Assembly: GCA_030690515.1 (NCBI GenBank)
Contig: JAUYGP010000442.1
Location: 1 to 7,324 of the forward strand
DNA: 7,324 nt
Origin: Giesbergeria sp.
GTDB lineage: Bacteria > Pseudomonadota > Gammaproteobacteria > Burkholderiales > Burkholderiaceae_C
Reading direction: 5' to 3'
Part shown: positions 1 to 5,542 of the stretch, piece after piece
Layout: each line of letters begins with the position of its first letter
How positions within the stretch are numbered: position 1 is the stretch's first letter
Made by a program: the position numbers and the translations under genes
Notes under the pieces: model-generated
Databases searched by the model: none
Told to the model about the DNA's origin: nothing
The model's input: only the letters and a program-made list of their open reading frames with translations

Positions 1-169
1 CGATGCGCAGCAGCGTCGATTTGCCGCAGCCCGAGGGGCCCAGAATGGTGACGAAATCGTTCTCGCGCACCTCGAAATCCACGGGCAGCAGCGCCTGCGT
101 GGCCTGCCCACGTGCCGAGGTGAAGGTGCGCGACACACCGCGAATGGAAAGCTTGTTCAAGGCGTTCAT
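1..169 (-). CDS. ABC transporter ATP-binding protein, SsuB/TauB type (N-terminal part only)
   Basis: This is the first 56 codons of an importer ATPase that hydrolyses ATP on the cytoplasmic face to drive the adjacent permease; the rest lies beyond the left edge. The visible protein begins MNALNKLSIRGVSRTF, has the beta-strand segment VDFEVRENDFVTILGPSG, and reaches a perfect Walker A motif, GPSGCGKST, near residues 45-53, before ending LLRI. Spacing from start to Walker A is normal for nitrate/sulfonate/taurine-type ATPases. The start ATG (169-167) shares one base with the permease stop TAA (171-169), an overlap typical of translational coupling, with a GGAG inside the end of the permease gene about 11 bases upstream. 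It is the third gene of the binding protein-permease-ATPase order. Walker B, signature and switch motifs are out of view, so an intact gene cannot be confirmed. Confidence 0.93.
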   Translation of the reverse strand, partial: MNALNKLSIRGVSRTFTSARGQATQALLPVDFEVRENDFVTILGPSGCGKSTLLRI

Positions 170-1014
170 TACAGGCTGCTCCAGGCAAACATGCGGCGGT
201 TAAAGGTTTTGAACGCCAAGTCAGAAATCAGGCCGATGATGCCGATGACGATGATGCCGAAAATGATCTGCCCGGTATTGAGCAGCGCCTGGCTGTCCAT
301 GATCATGTGGCCGATACCTGAGGCCGAGCCAATCAGTTCGGCCACGATGACGTAGGTCCAGGCCCAGCCCAGCACCAGGCGCAGCGTTTCGGCAATGCCA
401 GGCGCGGCACCGGGGATGAGCACGCGGCGCACGATGCCGCGGCCATCGGCCCCCAGGGTGTACGCAGCCTCGACCAGATCACGCCGGGCGCCGCCCACAG
501 TCACAGCGACCATCAGCACAATCTGGAACACCGAGCCAATGAAAATGACCAGGAGCTTCTGCGTTTCGCCAATACCGGCCCACAGAATCAGCAGCGGGAT
601 AAAGGCCGACGCTGGCAGGTAGCGGCAGAACGAGACGAAGGGCTCGAAGAAAGCCTCTACCGGCTTGTAGGCGCCCATGGCAATGCCCAGCGGAACGGCA
701 ATGGCTGTCGCCAGCACAAAGCCTCCCATCACGCGCCACACCGTCATGCCGATGTCGTGCAGGAAGTTGTACTCGGTGAACAGCAGCCAGCCTTCCTGCA
801 CCATGGTGACCGGACTGGCCAGGAAGGTGGGCGAGACATAGCCGCCCAGCGTAAACCCTGCCCACACCAGCACGAACAGCACAAAAAAGCCAATGCCGAG
901 CATGGTTTGCAGGCGCGGGCTGATGGGCTCCAGCGGTTTGAGCTGGCGCCTGCGCCGGGCGACCGGCAGCGCCGCCATGCCGAGCACGGGTGTGGGAACA
1001 GAGTTGGTTTGCAT
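169..1014 (-). CDS. ABC transporter permease, SsuC/TauC type (BPD_transp_1 family)
   Basis: A 281-residue inner-membrane permease forming the translocation channel of the importer. After a positively charged cytoplasmic N-terminus (VARRRRQLKP, about 18-27), hydrophobic segments lie near residues 38-57, 93-115, 135-150, 153-175, 206-228 and 247-266, giving about six membrane spans. The cytoplasmic EAA loop that docks on the ATPase is clear: EAAYTLGADGRGIVRRVLIP at 182-201, matching the EAA-G-I-LP consensus. Length is normal for the family (roughly 250-290). The start at 1014 has a GGAG 10 bases upstream, within the 17-base gap after the binding-protein gene. The stop overlaps the ATPase start. 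The family covers aliphatic sulfonate, taurine, nitrate, pyrimidine precursor and other anion or heterocycle importers; the permease sequence does not identify the substrate. Confidence 0.95.
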   Translation of the reverse strand: MQTNSVPTPVLGMAALPVARRRRQLKPLEPISPRLQTMLGIGFFVLFVLVWAGFTLGGYVSPTFLASPVTMVQEGWLLFTEYNFLHDIGMTVWRVMGGFVLATAIAVPLGIAMGAYKPVEAFFEPFVSFCRYLPASAFIPLLILWAGIGETQKLLVIFIGSVFQIVLMVAVTVGGARRDLVEAAYTLGADGRGIVRRVLIPGAAPGIAETLRLVLGWAWTYVIVAELIGSASGIGHMIMDSQALLNTGQIIFGIIVIGIIGLISDLAFKTFNRRMFAWSSL

Positions 1015-1031
1015 GGTGGGCGGGCTCCGGC

Positions 1032-1994
1032 TTACTTGATGAAACTCGCGTCGAAGGTGGTGTTGAGGTCCGCCGGCGCCTTGCGAATCACACCCGCCTC
1101 CAGGAGGATCGGCGTAGCGTCCTTCATGAACTGCACGAGATCCCCAGCGAAGAACTTCTGGTTGGCCGCCTTGTCTTGCCAGCGCAGAAACGCCGCCGAC
1201 TTGGCAAACTGCTCGCCGCTTTGCTTGACGGCGCCGCCCATGATTTCATAGGACTTGGCAGGGTCGGTCTTGATCATTTCCACCGCCTCGAAGTACGAAT
1301 TGGTCAGTGCCTGGGCGGCCTGCGGATTGGCCTTGAGCCAGGTGGGCGCACAGCCTACGGTGTCCATCACCATGGGATAGTCGAGCGTGGTGGCCAAAAT
1401 CTTGCCGGCCTGCGGGTTGGCGCGCACGGTGGAAAGGTAGGGCTCATACGTCATGGCGCCATCGTTCTGACCGGCCACAAAAGCCTGGGCGGCGGGCTGC
1501 GGCTCCAGCGACACCAACTTCACGTCCTTGAGGGTCATGCCGTTCTTGTTGAGCATCCACGCCAGGCCAAAGTACGGTGCAGTGCCGGGCGCCGAGACGC
1601 CAATCGTCTTGCCCTTGAGGTCGGCAAATGTCTTGACGTCATTGCGCACGGCCAGGCCGTCGGCGCCGTAGGATTTGTCCATCTGGAAAATCTGCACGAT
1701 GGGCACGCCATTGGCGTTCCAGGCCACGTGCGTCTCCACCGTGGTCGCGGCGCACTGGATGGATTCGGAGGCGAGCGCCAGGTGGCGGTCTTTCTGCGGA
1801 ATCATGCGCAGATCCACGTCCAGCCCGTTTTTCTTGAAGATGCCGGCCTTGTCGGCCAGCGTCAGCGGCGCAAAGCCGGTCCAGCCGGACATGCCCAGCG
1901 TGATCTTGGTCTGTGCGCTGGCAGGAACGGCCATGACTGCGATGGCGGTACCGACTGCGAGCAGAGCGGCGTTCTTGATAAATGACTGGGCCAT
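1032..1994 (-). CDS. ABC transporter periplasmic substrate-binding protein, NMT1/SsuA/TauA-like
   Basis: A 320-residue secreted solute-binding protein that captures the substrate in the periplasm and delivers it to the permease. The signal peptide is clear: MAQSFIKNAA, a hydrophobic core LLAVGTAIAVMAV, and an Ala-Ser-Ala cleavage site at 25-27 before QTK. The mature protein opens KITLGMSGWTGFAPLTLADK followed by AGIFKKNGLDVDL, the usual first-lobe start of NMT1/SsuA-type proteins, and later has the family-typical DLKGKTIGVSAPGTAPYFGL segment (lobe exchange region). The reading frame stays open upstream to 2084, but the ATG at 1994 is chosen because it has AAGGA with 7-base spacing and places the signal peptide at the N-terminus. 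It lies first in the operon, 17 bases before the permease gene. The ligand is unknown: taurine, alkanesulfonate, nitrate and aromatic acid binders all share this fold, and I cannot separate them by eye. Confidence 0.93.
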   Translation of the reverse strand: MAQSFIKNAALLAVGTAIAVMAVPASAQTKITLGMSGWTGFAPLTLADKAGIFKKNGLDVDLRMIPQKDRHLALASESIQCAATTVETHVAWNANGVPIVQIFQMDKSYGADGLAVRNDVKTFADLKGKTIGVSAPGTAPYFGLAWMLNKNGMTLKDVKLVSLEPQPAAQAFVAGQNDGAMTYEPYLSTVRANPQAGKILATTLDYPMVMDTVGCAPTWLKANPQAAQALTNSYFEAVEMIKTDPAKSYEIMGGAVKQSGEQFAKSAAFLRWQDKAANQKFFAGDLVQFMKDATPILLEAGVIRKAPADLNTTFDASFIK

Positions 1995-2001
1995 AAGAGA
2001 T

Positions 2002-2006
2002 TCCTT
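2002..2006 (-). promoter_or_regulatory. Ribosome binding site for the substrate-binding protein gene
   Basis: On the minus strand AAGGA lies 7 bases before the ATG at 1994. It is the best Shine-Dalgarno match near any possible start of this frame and decides the start in favour of MAQSFIKN over an upstream extension of 30 residues. Confidence 0.75.
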
Positions 2007-2089
2007 TGCAGTGTGAAGCGTCAAGGTGGGGCTGGCGGCAACCACTGAAGGAGTCCCGCGCCACCGCATTGTGCGGCGCCTCATCCATA

Positions 2090-2103
2090 CCTGTATATAC
2101 AGG
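2090..2103. promoter_or_regulatory. Perfect 14-bp palindrome CCTGTATATACAGG, candidate operator of the importer operon
   Basis: Every base of CCTGTATATACAGG pairs with its mirror, with no spacer, and the symmetry stops at the next base on each side. It lies 96-109 bases upstream of the binding-protein start and 32 bases past the LysR stop, and its TATATA core is the best -10 candidate of this gap. A dimeric regulator bound here would block the promoter. The arms CTGT/ACAG resemble half a LexA box, but the spacing is 4 rather than 8, so it is not a standard SOS box. The regulator is unknown; GntR-type operators are often short compact palindromes of this kind, which is only an analogy. A chance palindrome is possible but unlikely at this position. 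Confidence 0.5.
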
Positions 2104-2121
2104 ACAAACCCTAGTACGCAA
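2094..2121 (-). promoter_or_regulatory. Candidate sigma-70 promoter of the ABC importer operon
   Basis: On the minus strand TTGCGT (2121-2116) and TATATA (2099-2094) are separated by 16 bases, a fair match to the -35/-10 consensus. Transcription would begin near 2087, giving a leader of about 90 bases before the binding-protein ATG. The leader contains a small hairpin (CCGCA-loop of 3-TGCGG at 2064-2076) and otherwise nothing I can name. The -10 sits inside the palindrome at 2090-2103. The call is by eye, and the importer genes could instead be read through from the LysR gene, which is transcribed in the same direction. Confidence 0.4.
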
Positions 2122-2135
2122 AAAGCAAGGGGCAG

Positions 2136-3059
2136 TCACTTGCGCCGGGTCAGATCGTCGGCCTGCGGGGCAAACACCGACTGCACGGCCTGCGCAAAGG
2201 GCTGCGCCAATACGGCGGGTGCCGCGCCGCTGTCGGGGTAGGCCAGCACCACCGACTGCGCTGCCAGGCGCCCCCGCAACCTGCGGCAGGCCAGGCGCTT
2301 GCCGTCTTGGCTGCGGTCATTCACCGGGCGCGTGGTCAGCAGCGACACGCCCAGCCCATTGGCCACCAGGCCGCGCACCGTCTCCAGCGAGGGGGACTCG
2401 CACACGATGCGCGGCACAATACCGGCACTGCGAAACAGCGACAAAAAATACTCCCGGCTGTGCGGCAGGTTGATCAGCACCAAGGGCTCGCGCGCCAGAT
2501 CGCTCAGGCACAGGCTGCTGGCCGCCGCCAACGGGTGCCCCCAGGGCAGCAGGGCGTAGGGCACCAGGTCCACCACCGGCTCAAGACGCACGCCGCTGCG
2601 CGCCAGCCCCAGGTCGTACAGCAGGGCGACATCAAGCGCACCCCGCGCCAGCATGCGCATCAGGGTTTCGGTGTCGTCTTCATGAAACTGGACCTCAATG
2701 GCAGGGTGCGCTGCCCGCATCTGCGCCAGGATGGCGGGCAGCCAGCGCGGCGCCAGGGTGCTCAGGCACCCCACACGGAGCAGACCGGCGAGATCGCCAG
2801 AACGCGGCCCAGCCAGGGTGCGCGCCTGCTCCAGCAGCGCCTGGGCGGCGCGGTGGCGGGCGACGCCGGCCGCCGTGAGTTCCATGCCCCGCGCATGCAG
2901 GCGCACAAACAGCAGCTCGCCCCAGAGCGCTTCCAGGTCGGCAATGGCCTTGGATACCGAGGGCTGGGACACGCCCAGCGCCAACGCCGCCCGCGCGGCC
3001 CCGCCGTGGTGGGCGGCCGCAGCAAAGTACTCCAGCTGGCGCAGATTGATTTGCATCAT
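2136..3059 (-). CDS. LysR-type transcriptional regulator
   Basis: A 307-residue LysR-family DNA-binding regulator of normal length. The N-terminal winged helix-turn-helix spans about residues 5-64: NLRQLEYFAAAAHHGGAARA, then ALGVSQPSVSKAIADLE with the recognition helix at about 31-43, and the wing near LHARGMELTAAG. A linker helix follows, and the effector-binding domain begins near residue 94 (LLRVGCLSTLAPRWLP) and runs to about 290, where a small metabolite would bind. Two adjacent ATGs (3059 and 3056) are possible; neither has a strong Shine-Dalgarno, so the exact start is open by one residue. The gene is divergent from the CoA-transferase/dehydrogenase pair across a 101-base gap, the usual arrangement for a LysR protein controlling itself and its neighbour, and lies upstream of, and in line with, the importer operon. 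The inducer is unknown, possibly the imported acid or its CoA ester. Confidence 0.95.
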   Translation of the reverse strand: MMQINLRQLEYFAAAAHHGGAARAALALGVSQPSVSKAIADLEALWGELLFVRLHARGMELTAAGVARHRAAQALLEQARTLAGPRSGDLAGLLRVGCLSTLAPRWLPAILAQMRAAHPAIEVQFHEDDTETLMRMLARGALDVALLYDLGLARSGVRLEPVVDLVPYALLPWGHPLAAASSLCLSDLAREPLVLINLPHSREYFLSLFRSAGIVPRIVCESPSLETVRGLVANGLGVSLLTTRPVNDRSQDGKRLACRRLRGRLAAQSVVLAYPDSGAAPAVLAQPFAQAVQSVFAPQADDLTRRK

Positions 3060-3063
3060 TTTT

Positions 3064-3102
3064 ATTGATCCAATCTATCAATAATCAATTCTTTCTTTTG
3101 AT
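3064..3102. promoter_or_regulatory. Candidate LysR operator: ATTGAT-N7-ATCAAT plus extra half-sites in the divergent gap
   Basis: A perfect interrupted inverted repeat, ATTGAT (3064-3069), 7-base spacer, ATCAAT (3077-3082), lies 5 bases upstream of the LysR start. Two more copies of the half-site follow at once: ATCAAT at 3084-3089 and TTGAT at 3098-3102. Arms with a 7-base spacer have the geometry of known LysR boxes such as ATAC-N7-GTAT, although the strict T-N11-A pair is replaced here by G-N11-C. Several half-sites spread over about 40 bases also suit the tandem recognition and activation sites bound by LysR tetramers. The gap is conspicuously AT-rich against GC-rich genes, as expected for a promoter, but I could not pick convincing -35/-10 pairs on either strand. 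Confidence 0.5.
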
Positions 3103-3150
3103 TCCATTGTGCGCCAGCATGGTTTTTTGCAATGTGTTGAATCTTTGGAA

Positions 3151-3155
3151 AAAGG
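3151..3155 (+). promoter_or_regulatory. Ribosome binding site deciding the CoA-transferase start
   Basis: AAAGG, preceded by GGAA, lies 5 bases before the ATG at 3161. The frame is open back to 3065, but the upstream ATGs lack such a site and would add about 14-32 residues outside the conserved family start. Confidence 0.6.
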
Positions 3156-3160
3156 CCCCC

Positions 3161-4366
3161 ATGACCCACGCTACGCTGCCTCTGGAAGGCATTCGCATCC
3201 TTGATTTCACACGGGTGCTGGCCGGGCCCCTGTCCACCGCCCTGCTCGCTGACCTGGGCGCCGAAGTGATCAAGATCGAGCCGCCCCAGGGCGACGATTA
3301 CCGCGCCATCGGCCCCCTGCGGAACGGCGAAAGCGCGCTTTTCACCGTGATGAACCGCAACAAGAAAAGCGTGGTGCTCGACCTCAAATCCCCCGAGGCG
3401 GTGGCGCTGGTGCATGCCATGGTGGCGCATGCCGATGTGGTGGTGGAGAACTTTCGCCCCGGCGTGGCCGAGCGGCTGGGCATTGGCGCGGCCACCCTGC
3501 AAGGGCTGAACCCGAAACTGGTGGTGGTCAGCGTCTCGGGCTTTGGCCAGACCGGGCCACTGGCGCACCGGCCTGCCTACGACATCATCGTGCAGGCCAT
3601 GAGCGGCCTGATGGAAGCCACGGGCGAGCCCGATGGCGCCCCCACGCTGGTGGGCGAGGCCGTGTCCGACGTGGTGGCCGGGCTGTTTGCCTCCTGGGCC
3701 ACGCTGGCGGCGCTGCTGCAGGTGCAGCGCACCGGCCTGGGCCAACATGTGGATGTGGCCATGTTCGACACCACGCTGAGCTTTCTGGCCACGTCGATGG
3801 CGCGCTACCTGTTCACCGGCAAACCGGCACGGCGTGTGGGCAACCGCCACCCGCTGTCGGCACCTTTTGGCGTGTACCGTGCGCAGGACGGTCACTTTGC
3901 CCTGGCCGTGCTCAACAAAAAACTGTTCGATGCACTCGCTGGCGCCATGGCACAACCCGAACTGGCCAGCGACCCCCGCTTTGCCACCGACGAGACGCGC
4001 TCAGAGGCCGAGCCCGCACTGCGCCAGGCCATTGAAGCGTGGGCGGGCACGCTGCCCGTGGCGCAGGTGGTTGCGCTGCTCGACGGCGCGGGTGTGCCCG
4101 CAGCCCCGATCTGGAACATTGCCCAGGCCCTGGAATCCCCGCAGGCTGTGGCACGCGAACTGCTGCGCCCGGTGCACGACGAGCGCCTGCCCGGCCTGCG
4201 CATACCCACCCAGCCCGTGCGCTTTGGCGGTTCGGCGCCCAACCGGGCCGAGCGTGCGCCTGCACTGGGCGAACACACGGACGAGCTGCTCATGGCCCTG
4301 GCCGGTTGCGGCCTCGACAAACTGGCCGAACTGCGCGCTGCGGGCGTGCTCGGCTCCACCCACTAA
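3161..4366 (+). CDS. Class III CoA-transferase (CaiB/BaiF family)
   Basis: A 401-residue cytoplasmic enzyme that would move coenzyme A from a donor such as succinyl-CoA onto a carboxylic acid, activating it for further breakdown. The N-terminus LPLEGIRILDFTRVLAGPLS followed by LADLGAEVIKIEPPQGDD is the family hallmark. Next come MNRNKKSVVLDLKSPE (74-79 region), VVVENFRPGVAERLG and the VSGFGQTGP motif (125-133 region). The acid expected to form the aspartyl-CoA intermediate is Asp141 in AYDIIVQAMSGLMEATGEPDG. Length is typical (about 380-430). The gene is first of a two-gene plus-strand unit, 20 bases before the dehydrogenase gene, and divergent from the LysR gene. Substrate and donor cannot be read from sequence; relatives act on formate/oxalate, carnitine, glutarate, itaconate, benzylsuccinate and others. 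A racemase-like member is a less likely alternative. Confidence 0.93.
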   Translation: MTHATLPLEGIRILDFTRVLAGPLSTALLADLGAEVIKIEPPQGDDYRAIGPLRNGESALFTVMNRNKKSVVLDLKSPEAVALVHAMVAHADVVVENFRPGVAERLGIGAATLQGLNPKLVVVSVSGFGQTGPLAHRPAYDIIVQAMSGLMEATGEPDGAPTLVGEAVSDVVAGLFASWATLAALLQVQRTGLGQHVDVAMFDTTLSFLATSMARYLFTGKPARRVGNRHPLSAPFGVYRAQDGHFALAVLNKKLFDALAGAMAQPELASDPRFATDETRSEAEPALRQAIEAWAGTLPVAQVVALLDGAGVPAAPIWNIAQALESPQAVARELLRPVHDERLPGLRIPTQPVRFGGSAPNRAERAPALGEHTDELLMALAGCGLDKLAELRAAGVLGSTH

Positions 4367-4373
4367 AAACCTG

Positions 4374-4379
4374 AAGGAG
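4374..4379 (+). promoter_or_regulatory. Strong ribosome binding site of the acyl-CoA dehydrogenase gene
   Basis: AAGGAG lies 7 bases before the ATG at 4387, within the 20-base gap after the CoA-transferase stop. It is close to the ideal Shine-Dalgarno sequence and suggests efficient translation of the second gene. Confidence 0.75.
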
Positions 4380-4386
4380 ACATCAC

Positions 4387-5541
4387 ATGACCGAACGTAT
4401 GGGCGTGAGCGCCGACGACCGCGCACTGGCCGACGCCGTGGCGCGCTACGCTGCCGAAGCACTGGCACCACGGGCGCAAGCGCTGGACGAAGAGGGGCTG
4501 TGCGCCACCTGCCATGTGCCCGGCCTGGCCGCGCTGGGCGTGATGGGTATGAACATTCCCGAGGAATATGGCGGCCCTGGGGTCACCCCCACGGCCATGC
4601 TGCTGTCGCTGGTGGAGATATCCCACGCCTGCGCCGCCACCTCATCGATGATCGGCGCGCACTACCTGGGCACCGACGCCGTGCTGATCGGCGGCGACGA
4701 CGCACAGCGCGCGCGCTGGCTGCCGCGCTGCGCCAGCGGCGAGTGGCTGGCCGGTTTTGCGCTGACCGAGCCACGCGGCGGCTCGCACCCGGCCGAGCTG
4801 AGCACGCGCGCCGTGCGCGCCACCACCGCGCAAGGCGAGGTGTACCGCATTGATGGCGTCAAACACTTCATCTCCAACGCGGGCAAGGCGCAGTTCCTGG
4901 TGGTGTTTGCCAAGACCGACCCGGCCGCAGGGGCGCGTGGCGTCAGCGCCTTCATCGTGCCCACCAGCACCCCGGGCGTGCATGTCTCGTCCCCCGAGAA
5001 GCTCATGGGCATCCGGGGCGGCCACGCCTTTGAGGTGTCGTTCGACGCGGTGGACGTGCCGCTGGACCACCGCCTGGGCGCCGAGGGCACCGGGTTCAAA
5101 ACGGCCATGAAGGTGCTGGACAACAGCCGCCTCGACGTGGCGGCCACCTCGCTGGGCATTGCCGAGGCGGCGCTGGGTGCGGCCGTGCAATGGGCCAAGA
5201 CGCGCCAGATTGGCGGCGAGCTGCTGTCGGGCAAGCAGGGCATTCAATGGATGCTGGCCGACATGAAGCTGCGCCTGGAAGCCGCCTGGGGCCTGACGAT
5301 GCAAGCCCTGGTGCTGCGCGAGGCCGGTCAGCCGTTCACACTGCAATCGGCCATGTGCAAGCTCTACGCTTCGGAAATGGTGGCCTTCGTGACCGACGCG
5401 GCCCTGCAAATCCACGGCGGCTACGGCTTTACGCGCGATATGCCGCTGGAGCGCTATGTGCGCGATGCGCGCATCCTGCGCATCTACGAAGGCTCCTCGG
5501 AAATCCAGCGCAACATCATTGCGCGCACCGTGTTGGAATAA
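4387..5541 (+). CDS. Acyl-CoA dehydrogenase (FAD-dependent, short-chain type)
   Basis: A 384-residue flavoprotein expected to form a trans-2-enoyl-CoA from an acyl-CoA, passing electrons to electron-transfer flavoprotein. All three family regions are present: the helical N-terminal domain with MGMNIPEEYGGPGV (53-66), the middle beta domain with FALTEPRGGSHPAELST (124-140) and KHFISNAGKAQFLVVFAKTD, and the helical C-terminal domain. The second family signature is intact at 341-360 (QIHGGYGFTRDMPLERYVRD). The catalytic base is present as Glu368 in RILRIYEGSSEIQRNIIA. The first flavin signature is slightly unusual, with His134 where TEPxxGSD has Asp. Length is normal. It follows the CoA-transferase closely and probably oxidises the thioester made by that enzyme. 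The actual acyl group is unknown. Its stop is one base from the stop of the converging sensor kinase gene. Confidence 0.95.
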   Translation: MTERMGVSADDRALADAVARYAAEALAPRAQALDEEGLCATCHVPGLAALGVMGMNIPEEYGGPGVTPTAMLLSLVEISHACAATSSMIGAHYLGTDAVLIGGDDAQRARWLPRCASGEWLAGFALTEPRGGSHPAELSTRAVRATTAQGEVYRIDGVKHFISNAGKAQFLVVFAKTDPAAGARGVSAFIVPTSTPGVHVSSPEKLMGIRGGHAFEVSFDAVDVPLDHRLGAEGTGFKTAMKVLDNSRLDVAATSLGIAEAALGAAVQWAKTRQIGGELLSGKQGIQWMLADMKLRLEAAWGLTMQALVLREAGQPFTLQSAMCKLYASEMVAFVTDAALQIHGGYGFTRDMPLERYVRDARILRIYEGSSEIQRNIIARTVLE

Positions 5542-5542
5542 T

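Noticed and set aside
2090..2103. LexA (SOS) box
   Set aside because: The CTGT and ACAG arms are present but separated by 4 bases rather than the 8 required for a LexA box.
1639..2139. A 166-codon minus-strand frame beginning near the LysR stop and overlapping the binding-protein gene
   Set aside because: It lies in another frame over the signal peptide and first lobe of the binding protein, and its sequence is Arg-rich with no family features.
3062..3955. A 297-codon minus-strand open frame antisense to the CoA-transferase
   Set aside because: Its His/Gln/Gly-rich composition is a by-product of codon bias on the opposite strand; the plus strand carries a clear CoA-transferase.
4387..5541. 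Possible 3-sulfinopropionyl-CoA desulfinase (Acd type)
   Set aside because: The characterised desulfinase lacks a Glu/Asp base and needs an Arg near position 84. This protein has Glu368 in IYEGSSEIQ and no Arg near position 84.
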